Shown here: positions 1 to 10,378 of the stretch, piece after piece | How positions within the stretch are numbered: position 1 is the stretch's first letter | How the letters are laid out: each line of letters begins with the position of its first letter | Assembly: GCA_039654915.1 (NCBI GenBank) | Contig: CM077599.1 | Coordinates: forward strand, 86,699,001-86,763,000 | Reading direction: 5' to 3' | From: Aquilaria yunnanensis | Taxonomy: Eukaryota > Streptophyta > Magnoliopsida > Malvales > Thymelaeaceae | DNA: 64,000 nt | The notes under the pieces: model-generated | Databases searched by the model: none | What the model saw: only the letters and a program-made list of their open reading frames with translations | Told to the model about the DNA's origin: nothing | Program-made: the position numbers and the translations under genes

Positions 1-2308
1 AAACCACCCTTAGGTTGCCGTCGTTGAGACTCGGCGTTCTAAGGACAAAGGACTCCCGAAGTCCCCGTCCGCGCCTGAAGTCCAACCGGCTATTGAGCAA
101 ACTCTTCCAGGGACTTCCACGCCGAGGAAGAACGTCCTCTGGTCATAACCATGAGCTTCCTCCGTGACTTCCAACGCTCTATTGTGGCTGAGATGACACA
201 ACAGATAGACAGAAGATGGCCACAACAAGCTTAAACCCAAAGGTCTCCTTCACCGGTACGCCCTCGGGAGAAGAGCCCTAAAGCAGTCCGCCGTAGTTCG
301 GGGAGTGAAGACCACAGAAAATATGCCCATTGGGGCACGCCTTCCAGGGCAAACGGGGCCCAACCAACCCAAAATTCCACGCCGAAGGAGCCCTTTGCCT
401 GAGACGAGGTCACCCTCTCCCCGGCGACGGAGCCATTCTCCGAAGAGACGCCGTCAATCTCCTCCACCTGTGGAAGAACCTAGCGCCACCGCCCTCATGG
501 AGAAAATATTGGCAAGGCTGGACAGAGTCGAGAAGCAGGTGGCTCGCAAGCCAGTTTGGGCCAGACTGTCTGAGTCTTTTTGTGGGGATCAGTCTCCTTT
601 TACCCGAGCCGTGGTCGAGGCAGCTATGCCAGGTGACTTCAGGGTACCTCGGCTAGAGACGTACGATGGTCGGACCGACCCACAGGCCCACCTGACGAAG
701 TACAGACGTAGCATGATGATGCACGGTGCGGACGACGCCACCTTGTGCAAGTGCTTCGAGGTCACCCTCTCTGGGCCAGCAACCGCGTGGTATAACTCCT
801 TGGCTCCAGGAATCATCGGAAAGTTCCAGGAGTTATCAACAGCCTTCACCCAACAGTTCATCGGGAGTCGCCCGACGGCAAAGATGCCCGTTCAAATGTT
901 CGACATAGCGCAAAAAAGTGGAGGAACTATACGCGACTATGTCGAGAGGTTCAACAGAGAGGCCTTAAGTGTTCCAGACTTTCGGCCCGAAATACGCATC
1001 CTTGCCATGACAAGGGGCCTTCGGAGGGATTCCCAACTCTTCTATGAATTCTCCAAGGACCCTCCAGACACACTGGGCGAATTCTACCGACGGGCCGAAC
1101 AGCACATGACGGCCGAAGAACTATGAATGGGCGGACCCAGGCCCGAGCACACCCGTGGCGAGGGGTCCAGCCAGCAGGCACGCTATCCGACCGACCAGCC
1201 ATCCCGACCTCGGAGAATGTGAGGAAGGAAACCCCCGAACTTCACAGCGCTGAACACCACGAGGACCAACATCCTCATGACTCTGGAGAGGCAGGGAACA
1301 CAAGTTCAGAGGCCAAGGGCCATGACCACCGAAAATAGAAAAAACATTAAGAAGTTCTGCCAATTTCATCGCGATCATGGCCACGACACCGAGGATTGCT
1401 TCCAACTGAAGAAGTATATTGAATTGCTGATAAAACAAGGCCAACTTCGGCGGTACCTATGGTTGCCTTCCCCGAAGGGGAGGAAAGAGGAGGAAGGAAA
1501 GGAAGAAGATGAGGACTACGACTCCGACAGGCGGAGGAACCGAAGTCCGAAGAGGCGCCCTCCACCCCCTGCGGGAGTCATACAAACAATCATAACGGGG
1601 CTTTCATCCTCGGAAAGGAAAAGGAAGGCCAGGGAAATAGCTGTGATGGACTATCAAAGTCCGGCGAAGAAGCTATCCCGAAAAGATGGTTCCACAGTCG
1701 TCTTTCCTCACGACGACCCACTTCTGATCATGGCAAGAATTGGAAACTGGGATGTCAAAAGGGTATTACTTGATGACGGATCAAACACTGACGTCCTATT
1801 TTAACAATTGCTGCCGAGCTTGGGCATATCCATCAGCAATCTCAAGCCGGTCACTTCACCAACCTTCGGGGTAGGACCGTCCGAATTACCCGTGCTCGGA
1901 TGGATCGACCTTCCATTAATGATGAGAGGGACTTCGGTCAAAAGACCAGCTGAGTTGTTTGCCTCGACAATGGTGAGGTTCATCGTCATGGATGTCCCCT
2001 CATCATACAACGCCATCCTTGGAAGGCAGATGCAGGGAAATCTGCACATTCGCCCTGACGTGAGATATTTGACTGTCACTTTCGCCACCAAGGAAGGAGA
2101 CGCAGAAATCTTCATAAATCAGGGCGAAGTAAAAAAGGTGTTCGTCAAAACCCGAAAAGCTCCGGCAAACAATTCCTCACAAGCTGTAGAAGCAGGGGCT
2201 TCGAAGTCAAAGAATGGTGAGAAAGAAGATTCTGGCAAGGTAGAAATGGAAGAAGTGGAACTTCTCCCAGGACGAAGTACCCGAATAGGGAAAAACTTGT
2301 CCGAATGA
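1..2308 (+). pseudogene. gag: E1 gag-protease region, broken
   Basis: It would encode the capsid/nucleocapsid polyprotein and the aspartic protease. The Gag core lies at about 640-1120 (motif start YDGRTDPQAHLTKY, end RAEQHMTAEEL). A variant zinc knuckle with C..H..H.H....C spacing (CQFHRDHGHDTEDC) lies near 1357-1400. The protease motif LLDDGSN lies near 1768-1790. Lesions visible against E2-E4: TAA at 232-234, a frame change between 234 and 305, TGA at 1124-1126, TGA at 1220-1222, TAA at 1802-1804 and TGA at 2306-2308. No functional Gag could be made. Confidence 0.9.
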
Positions 2309-5300
2309 GATGAGAAAAAACTTGTATCCTTTCTGATAATGAATAAAGACCTGTTCGCCTACTCGCCGAAAGACATGCCAGGGGTAAATCCGCGCGTAGT
2401 ACAACATAGCCTCAAAGTAAGTCCGGAAGCAAAACCTGTCCGGCAAAAGAAACGGGGCATTTCAGCCCAGAAAAATGACTTCGTCAAAACCGAGGTCCAA
2501 CGTTTATTGGAGGCAGATGTAATCAGGGAGGTCAAGTACCCCGAATGGCTAAGCAATGTGGTGATCGCCACAAAAGAAGGAAGCAACAAACTTCGGATGT
2601 GCATCGACTTCAGAAACCTGAACGATGCTTGCCCAAAAGATTCATATCCTCTCCCGCCAATAGATCAACTGGTAGATTCAACTGCCGAATACGGGCTCCT
2701 AAGTTTTCTGGACGCCTTCAGCGGCTACCATCAAATAAAGATGGACCCCGAAGACGAAGAAAAAACAGCCTTCATTACCTAGGGGGGACGTACTGTTACA
2801 CCAGGATGCCCTTCGGGCTCAAAAACGCAGGAGCCACCTACCAGAGGTTGATGAGCAAGGTCTTTAATGACCAAATAGGGAGGAACATGGAAGTCTACGT
2901 AGATGACATGATAGTCAAAAGCAAGCTGCCTGTTGACCATGTCACAGACCTAAGGGAGACTTTTCACCAGCTCAGGACCTTCGGAATTCACCTTAACCCC
3001 GAGAAGTGCACCTTCGGGGTAACTTCGGGAAAGTTCCTTGGGTACATGGTATCAGAAAGGGGCATTGATGCTAACCCAGAAAAAATTAAGGCTCTGTTGG
3101 AATTTTGAACTCCTGCCACAATAAAAGATGTGCAGAGACTTACTGGAAGAATAACCTCCCTTAGCAGATTTATTTCCAGATATGGAGACCGGTGTCGAGC
3201 GTTCTTCAAAGTCCTCACTAAAGCAGCAAAAAAGGAGGACGACCTCGAGAGTAATGATCATCCTTGGAATGGGGACTGCCAAAGAGCTTGGGAAGAACTC
3301 AAAATCTATTTGTCCCGACTGCCTACTCTGCGGCAACCTCGCGAAGGAGAACCCCTAATCCTGTACCTCACCGTTTTGAAAAAAGCAGTAAGCTCGGTGC
3401 TTGTGAAAGAGGAAGGGTCAAAGCAATGGCCAGTTTACTACATAAGCAAATTCCTACATGGCGCCGAGATCAGGTATCCATTGCTACAAAAGGCCATATA
3501 TGCCTTGATACTGGCAGGAAGAAGATTGCGCCCATACTTTCAGGCTCACCCCATTATCGTCCGAAGTAGTTTGCCTCTACGGGACGTCATGAAAAAGGTT
3601 GATCATTCGGGAGAACTTTCCAAATGGTGCATAGAGCTGGGTGAACATGACATTACCTACGAGCCCAGAAAAGCCATTAAAGCTCAAGCATTGGCAGACT
3701 TTATCGCCGAAGTACCCATAACCGAAGACAGCCATCAAAATCTCGGTGAAGATGAGCCAGAATGGACGCTGCATGTAGATGGAGCCTCAGGTTCCGAACA
3801 CCAGGGAGCCGGGGTAATTATCAGAGGACCCGAAGGTCTAGAAGTAGTAAAGGCCATCAAGTTCAGCTTTAATGCCACCAACAATATGGCTAAGTATGAA
3901 GCTCTCGTAGCAGGGTTGCGCCTGGCCAGGAAAATCGGCATAAGAAACTTGAAGGCCCACAGTGACTCCCAGCTGGTAGTTCGACAAACAGCAGGGGACT
4001 ACGGCGCAAAAGACCCAACCTTGGCAAAGTACCACGAGCTAGTGGCCAAGCTCATTCGGGAATTCGACAGTGTTCAAATCAAAAATGTGCCTCGGCGGCA
4101 TAACGTCGAAGCAGACAGCTTGGCGAAGTCAAAAACGCATACCGACGTACTAAACCGCCCGAGCATCGAAGTACTAGACATAGTGGCTTCGGAAAAAGGC
4201 TGCAAGAACTCGATAAAAAGGTACCTCGCAACCAATGCCCTTCCCGAAGATCCAAAGGATGCGGCAAAAGTCCGAAGGCGTGCCGGAAGATACTTCCTGA
4301 TAGGAGAAGAGTTATACCGGCAGGGATACGCCAATCCGTTACAGAGGTGTGTTGATGAAGAGGACACTGAAATGATCCTCGAAGAGGTCCACGAAGGCAC
4401 TTGTGGCTCACACATCGGAATAGACTCCTTTGCCGCAGTAGTACTTCGCCAAGGATATTTTTGGCCCACCTTGAGAAAGGATGCCCGGCAGTTCGTCCGA
4501 AAATGTGACAACTGCCAAAGACATGTTAAAATCCAGAAGGTACCCTCGGAGATGGTGACTTCAGCTGACTATCCCTGGCCCTTCGCAGTTTGGGGCATAG
4601 ACCTCATTAGGCCACTCCCAACAGCACCTGGAGGCGTAAAGTTTTGTGTAGTCGCAGTGGACTACTTCTCTAAGTGGGTCGAGGCAGAACCATTAACAAC
4701 CATCTCGGCCAAAGAAGTGCAAAAGTTCGTATGGAAAAACATTGTATGCAGATTTGGCATACCGAGGATACTGGTAGCCGACAACGGATCCCAGTTTACA
4801 GACAGAGGGTTCCAGAACTTTGTCAACGACCTCGGAATAAAGATGCACTTCGCCCCAGTAGCCCATCCTCAAAGCAATGGCCAAGTAGAGGTATCTAATA
4901 GGACCATAAAAGATGGTATGAAAAAGAGGCTAGGGGAAGCAAAGGGAAAGCGGCCAGGAGAACTCCAAAGTGTATTGTGGAGCTACCGAACGACACCCCG
5001 AAGAGCCACGGGGGAAACACCTTTTTCATTCATTTTCAGAACAGAGGCCATCATCCCGATAGAGATAATACGACCATCGGTGCGGGTACAAGTGTTTGAT
5101 GAAAGAGGAAATGATCTTGGCCTAAGAACCAAGCTAGAGCTCGTCAACGAACACAAAGAAATAGCGGAGCTGAGAAGAAAAGCTTTTCAGCAAAGAGTGG
5201 CCGCGGCTGCAAACCTGCGTGCTAGGATGAAAGGAATAAAAGAAGGAGACCTCGTTCTCCGAAGGGCTGAATTTGCACCACGAAAGCCATCCCACGGGGT

Positions 5301-5436
5301 ATTTCGTGCGAACTGGGAAGGCCCTTACCTAGTTCTGGCCGAAGTACGAAAAGGGGTTTATAAGCTCGGCGATTCCGAAGGAGTAGAGTTGAAAAATACT
5401 TGGCATTCGGACGCCTTGAGAAAATACTATGCTTAG
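2309..5436 (+). pseudogene. pol: E1 reverse transcriptase-RNase H-integrase region, broken
   Basis: Reverse transcriptase runs from about 2470 and has the YVDD catalytic box near 2897-2908. The RT-linked RNase H follows to about 3720. The second, Tat-specific RNase H (HVDGAS, KYEAL, HSDSQLV, EADSLAK) lies at 3770-4130. The integrase has a zinc-binding H..H..C..C segment at 4409-4520 and DDE residues in GIDLIR, ADNGSQF and GQVEVSN at 4597-4900. Lesions: a TAG plus one-base deletion around 2780-2790, which moves the frame, and TGA at 3106-3108. From 3130 to 5436 the frame is open for 768 codons and ends at the natural C-terminus (LRKYYA). Confidence 0.92.
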
Positions 5437-5752
5437 GATTTCGGAAAAGAAAATTGTACTACACAAGTTAGCAAAATTCTCTCTGAGTACAAAAGATTGC
5501 CTTAAGCATAAATGGCGCAAATTTCTCAAAGGTGACCAGACAAGCGAAGGCGTCATCTTCCGAAGTCTCGCAAAAAGGCTTGGACAAAATCCTTGCGTTT
5601 AAGCCCTCGAAAAGCTGAACTTCGCGAAAAAGGTCATCATATTAAGCGCAGATGAATTTTTTCGAAGACTGTGGAGCGAACTAGTTCGAGACCTCACCAA
5701 AAAGACTTAGCCAAGTTTTCTTCATTGAAAATGAAACTGCTTACAAAAAAGG
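5437..5752 (+). other. E1 sequence between pol and the antisense gene, with degenerate hairpin motifs; E2 target site
   Basis: No gene. It contains at least two degenerate reverse-complement copies of the hairpin motif seen in E2-E5 (CCGAAGTCTC near 5553; TCGAAGAC...GCGAACTAGTTCGA near 5662-5694). The last five bases, AAAGG (5748-5752), are repeated at 16897-16901 and are the target duplication of E2. Confidence 0.6.
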
Positions 5753-6725
5753 TGATGCCCCAAAACATCTTCGTTTGCTGTCATGTTGACACGTGGAGAG
5801 ACTTCCTGAGGAGGCGAGAGCCTAGAGCTCTGGTTTCCCAGCTGAGTGTGCCTGAAAAGCTCAAAGAAGAGGTTAGGAGGTCCCCGGTTTGCTTTTCCGG
5901 GGAGGACCCTCCGACGCCCAAGTCAGTTTTCTGAGTGAAAGTGGAGGAAGAACACTAAGGGATCAAGTGTCTTGCCTGTTTTGTGTTTTCTCAGAGGGAG
6001 GAAAATGCCCCATCCTTTGCCCAGTCCCATTTCCTAGTATTTATAGGAGTAGCTGGTCCGTTCAGATCATGACACGTGTTCGGTCGGATTTGATCTGTAC
6101 TTTTGGACCTAGGGGACAGGCAGCCGTTTGCAGCCTCCTTTAGCCCTAGACCCGGACAGGTTGTGTCAGGACTGGGGCGGCTGCGGCGTGTCAGTTTGCC
6201 ATTCTAATGTGACGTGTAGGGCTTGTAGGCGACATGTCAGAGGCTCTTTAAATGCTCATACCGTACTCCCGAGGTCCCCTGGGCGAGGTTGCCCTTCGGT
6301 GCGTGCACCCTCTTCGGATTCTATCCGTCCTTCGGTGCGAGCACCTCCTTCAGGATCTATCCCATAGTTCTGGGAGTTCCCTTGATGAACACCTTCTTCG
6401 GGACGCACACCCATAGTTAGGGGATTCCCTTGTTCAGGTGTTTCTTGTTCGGGGAAGATCCTCTTCGGGGCCTCTGCCTTCGGGGAGATTCTTCCTTGCT
6501 TCAGAGAGATGACTCTCTTACTCGAAGACGGTCAGTTTGGCCCCTCGATGGAGACGGTGTTGTCCTCGGAATTCCTGACGAGCTAACCGAAGTCTCGAGC
6601 TCATAGTGTTTGACTTCGCACCTTCCGAGGTCAGTAAAAAGATCCTCTCTTGGGTGACGTCAGACTCCTCGGCCAATATTCTGGCAGGGAGTTACTACCG
6701 AGGAGGCAATAGCCTTTGGCTATCA
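5753..6725 (-). repeat. E2 3' LTR (973 bp)
   Basis: It is bounded by TG...CA and matched along its whole length by 15923-16896. In element sense it carries a TATA-like CTATAAATA (6038-6046) and the G-box palindrome ACACGTGT (6072-6079). It is followed on + by the complement of a polypurine tract (6726-6739, CAGGCCCCCCTCCG), as expected for the internal edge of a 3' LTR on the - strand. Confidence 0.96.
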
Positions 6726-6739
6726 CAGGCCCCCCTCCG
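6726..6739 (-). other. E2 polypurine tract
   Basis: On the - strand this reads CGGAGGGGGGCCTG directly before the LTR start TGATAGCC. It primes plus-strand DNA synthesis in LTR retrotransposons. E3 has the same tract at 32202-32215; E4 and E5 have a slightly different one. Confidence 0.85.
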
Positions 6740-6800
6740 AAAAGCCGAAGTGAGAAACTTCGGTTCATCGGTTTTCGGGCCCTGTGGTTGTGATATATGC

Positions 6801-7030
6801 GCCGAAGACTCCTTCTTCTGCCTTAAGCGATGGGAAGCGCTTTTTGCGTCCTCGAGGCGCGAGAAGATAGGCTGTCCCTCTACCGAAGATACACCTTCTG
6901 CCCGAAGTCACGGGCTGTCTCTTGGTGTCCTCGTGGCGAGGGAAAATAGGATAACCTTGTACCGAAGATAGACCTTTTGCCCGAAGTCACAGGCTGTCTT
7001 CTGGTGTCTTCGAGGTAACCCACTTTTTTG
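6801..7030 (+). repeat. E2 tandem repeat of about 80 bp, three units, upstream of the antisense gene
   Basis: Units begin with RCCGAAGA at 6801, 6882 and 6961 (spacing 81 and 79). They share TTCTGCCCGAAGTCACGGGC and GGTGTCCTCG blocks. The array lies between the 3' LTR and the antisense TATA box, so it is in the right place for an upstream promoter array; that role is inference. Homologous arrays have four units in E3 and two each in E4 and E5. Confidence 0.7.
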
Positions 7031-7302
7031 CCTTTATAGGTCTGCTCATGCGTCGCGTCCTGTGTCCAGCAGAGTCAGTCTAGGGCGGCACCTCTAGACC
7101 AAATGGTGTCAGAGGGCGTGCTCGACGTGATGGACGACATGTGGCACGTTTGCTGCGCGATGGCTGACACATGGCGCACTTTTATTGGGTAAGAATGCAC
7201 TGAGTATGGCAGGCACGACTTTTCAGGCGCTCTTAGCAGTTATGGCGACACTTCGCCTTCCGAGGGGTACTAATGATGACGGTTCTCCTGGCCTTCTCGG
7301 CC

Positions 7303-7310
7303 TATATATA
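7303..7310 (+). promoter_or_regulatory. E2 antisense-gene TATA box
   Basis: TATATATA lies about 270 bases before the antisense ATG at 7580. A TATA-type box at a similar distance is present ahead of all five antisense genes in the window. The intervening 5' leader is pyrimidine-rich with no recognised gene. Confidence 0.65.
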
Positions 7311-7579
7311 TCAGTCCTGTCACAACCCTCTTTCTGCTTCTGCTTTTGCTTTCTTTTGCCTTCTAATTCTCTCCCGATTTTCCGCGGCGGTTCTCCTTTT
7401 TCAGGCGTTTTTCCGACCACTTTTCACGACGGCTTCCAGAAATCCAAATTCCGACAAGACCTTTGGTCGGTTTTAGTCCTTTTGCTTTTTTTCAAAGCTT
7501 CTTCTTTGTTTTTCCCGAACTCGTTTTCCTTGTTTTTCCCGAACTCGTTTTCCTTGTTTTTCCCGAACTCATTTTCATC

Positions 7580-10024
7580 ATGCCTGTTCCCGAGAGTTGG
7601 CAACCTCTTCTTTCTCACCCCTGCTGCACTACTCCGGCAAAACTAGCGAAGTGGAAGAAAAAGTTTTTCTTACCCTCTTACTCTGTGACGAGGTTGCCCC
7701 GTCCTGACCAATTTCCTTTCTCCAACCGAAGTGATGAAATCACCGTTTTCTGAGCCCAACTGAAGGCCGGACTTCGGTATCCCCCCCCTGAGATGGTTAG
7801 CGCGTTCTGCAACTTCCATGGCATTGCCGTTAACCAACTCCCACCGAACTCGTACTGCTATTTCAACGCCATCCTCTGTATGTGCAGCGTTTTCAAAATA
7901 AAACCTCACTTTGTAGTTTTTCTTCAGTACTACAAGCTCTTCGTGGTCCCGAAGGGTGGCTTCTACTTTATGCTACCTCGGGGATCCGGGAGCAAAAAGT
8001 ATACGTTCACCTTCGCCACCAAAGACAGCTGGCGAGGGTGGCAACAAAAATTCTTTTTCCTGAAGAAGTCGGAGGCTTGGTCGCACGTCCTGACTAAGTG
8101 GGCTCAGGGGAGGCTCAAGATGGATGTTGTTGACCCGAAGATACTGCTAGACGCCGACGTAGCACCTATCTTTGAGGACTTCGACAGGCGCATCCGGGCC
8201 GTCTCTGACTGGGCTGCCGAGGTCTCTCCTCGTGCCCTTTACCCCTTTCCGATCAACTGGAGGCTCATGACCGAAGAGGTCCTTTGGGAACTCAAGGTGG
8301 TAAAGGAGCATGTGACAGACCTCAACATGCCGAAACCGGCTTCTTCGAGGAAGGACTCCTGGCTCGTGAAACTCCTTCGGGGGAAAGAGACTTATGAGTC
8401 TTTTTACGAGAGTAAGTTACTTTCTCATTTTTTCCTTCATAACTTCATCTTGGACTTACGCTGATCTTCTTTTTCTTTTTTCAGAGATGGGCGACGATGC
8501 GGCTGCCTTCTACAAGGCTCTTTTTACAGGGCAGGCCGAGAGGGGCGAACAGACAAAGAAGGCCGCCTCTCAGAGGCGGAAGCAGACTTCGGGCGGCCCT
8601 CCTTCCAAACGGGCAAAGAAAGCTGCTCCTTCCTCTCTTCCGCAAATTCCGGAGGAGGTAGGCGAGGAGCCCGAAGACCCTGCTGCCCCTTTGCCCGAGG
8701 TTCCTTCTGTCGACGTCTCTTCTTCCGACGTCCTTCCTCAAAGCCCCACGCCTTCGCATGCTCTTCTGGAGGGCGATGGGGAGGAGACCCCTTCTGCCGA
8801 GGAACGGCGCCAAATAAGAGGCAAGGGGATCTCTACTGAGGCGACATCGATTCTTGACGATGACGTTACCGAGGTGCCAGCAGGTTTGTACTTTGTCGAA
8901 GAACCTTTTCTTTCTTGTAAATCCTTAAGAGTTTTTTGGCCTTAACCAATTTTTCTGCTTTGTTGTGCAGCGGAGGTGGCCGCTCCTGACTGGGTTGCCG
9001 AACACACCCGCAAGAGGGCCCTTCGGGATGCGAAAGTCCCAGCAGGGAAAGTTCCGAAGGAGCCCTTCTGGACGTTCACGGAGGACATGAATATGTACTC
9101 CGAGGACTGTCCCGAGATGGCCAAGCAGATGTGCAAAGGGGTGTTTACTGAGGCCTCTTACAAGGCCCTTACGGAGGCTTACCCAAGCGACATCTCTTTG
9201 GCCGCCAAACTCACTGAACATGCCGCCCAGGTACGCTTCACTGTTTCCTTAGTGCCAATTTCGCCTTTGCTTTTTACTTAGCATCATTTTCCCTTTGTTT
9301 GCTTTTTTTGCAGCTGATGGGGTATGCCGGGTTGCTCCGTGTTCGGGTGGCGCGAGAGTCAGAAAGGAGGGCGTCACTCTGGGACCTTTACACCAAGACG
9401 AAGGCCCAGTGTTCGGTGTTGGCTGTCGACAATGCTCAGCTGAAGCAGTCTTCAGAGAAGGAAATTGCTGAACTTCGGGAGGGGTTCATAAAAGAGAAAG
9501 AGGAACTTGAGAAAGGCACCTCCCAGAAACTTTCCGACATCGGCTCTCAGATGGCGGAGCTGACTTCGATCGTAGAAGCGATTCAAAAGGATAAGTCAGA
9601 AAGTGACGCAATCCTTGCGAAGACGCTCGAGGAAAAGGCCCAGCTCGAAGCCAAGGTCACATCTCTGAAGAAGCCTTCAGAAGAGAAGAAGAAGATGAAG
9701 TCATTGAAGAGAAAGCTCAAGGATCTGGAGAAGGATTACGCGGATCTGGAGAAGGACTATGCAGATTTGGCGGTCAAGAAGCGGGAGTCCGATGATATGA
9801 CGAAGTTGGGCTTTCAAGACGGCTTCTGTCTTGTTCGGCACCAAATTCTACAGAAGTTCCCAGATTTTGACCTCTCCTTCCTGGAAGGCATGAACATCCC
9901 CAAAGAGCCTCGGTGGACTTGGTCCAAGATCGAGCACTTGAAACTGCCTCCTTCTCTCTCGGCGCCTAAGGCTACCGACAAAAGCATAGAGGCTGGCAGT
10001 TCTCAAGACGCCGAGGTTCCTTAG
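7580..10024 (+). pseudogene. E2 antisense gene, copy A: four-exon 'putative gypsy type transposon' protein
   Basis: Exons 7580-8411, 8485-8883, 8971-9230 and 9314-10024 are joined by introns of 73, 87 and 83 bases with GT..AG ends. Joined length is 2202 bases (734 codons with stop), in frame apart from one TGA at 7751-7753 (CGA in other copies). Exon 1 encodes the conserved N-terminal domain (PESWQPLLSHPCCTT, FHGIAVNQLPPNS, VPKGGFYFMLPRGSG), which I associate with the Pfam-type 'Transposase_28/putative gypsy type transposon' family. Exon 2 encodes a Lys/Pro/Glu-rich linker with a KRAKK nuclear-import-like patch. Exon 4 encodes a long coiled coil and a conserved tail (FQDGFCLVRHQ). The function is not known. 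It lies opposite to gag-pol, ending about 355 bases from the pol end. Oppositely oriented extra genes are known in the Tat lineage (for example in maize Grande). Confidence 0.88.
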
Positions 10025-10159
10025 TTTGTACTAGGGCCTTTTGTCTTCATTTTCTTCTTCTTTTTTGTAGTCTTTCAGCAACTTTCTTCTCTATAAGCAC
10101 TCTTTGGCTCAATAGATAAAAATTTGGCCAAGTATTTTTGCTAGATTCCTTTGTTTCCC

Positions 10160-10350
10160 ACTGTCCCGAACATAATTCGCTCGAGAGACTTCGGAAAACC
10201 ATATTTTTGCTTTCCTTTGTCCCGAACATATTCGCTCAAGAGACTTCGGAAAACCTTACTTTTGCTTTCCTTTGTCCCGAACATATTCGCTCAAGAGACT
10301 TCGGAAAAACTTACTTTTGCTTTCCTCGGCGATTGCTTTCGGGAGACTCT
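10160..10350. repeat. E2 hairpin repeat array between convergent genes (3 units)
   Basis: Three units start at 10163, 10218 and 10276 (period 55-58), each like CCCGAACATATTCGCTCAAG followed by AGACTTCGGAAAA. CCGAA and TTCGG are the arms of a short hairpin. The array lies between the antisense stop (10024) and the pol end (10379). The same motif array occupies the same slot in E3, E4 and E5. Confidence 0.75.
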
Positions 10351-10378
10351 TGTTTTGTACTTCTTCAGAACTTTTTAC

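Noticed and set aside
5753..6725. Reading this LTR as the 3' LTR of E1, whose pol ends just before it
   Set aside because: It is in the opposite orientation to E1 gag-pol, has the AAAGG duplication outside, and pairs with 15923-16896. The true E1 3' LTR is at 19997-20843.
7500..7575. Triplicated TTTTTCCCGAACTCG stretch before the copy A ATG as a regulatory array
   Set aside because: Three short repeats of a T-rich leader in one copy only (E2); looks like local slippage and is not kept in the other copies.
7580..10024. Treating the multi-exon genes as host genes captured between elements
   Set aside because: All five copies sit at the same place inside Tat elements, between pol and the 3' LTR, with conserved flanking arrays.
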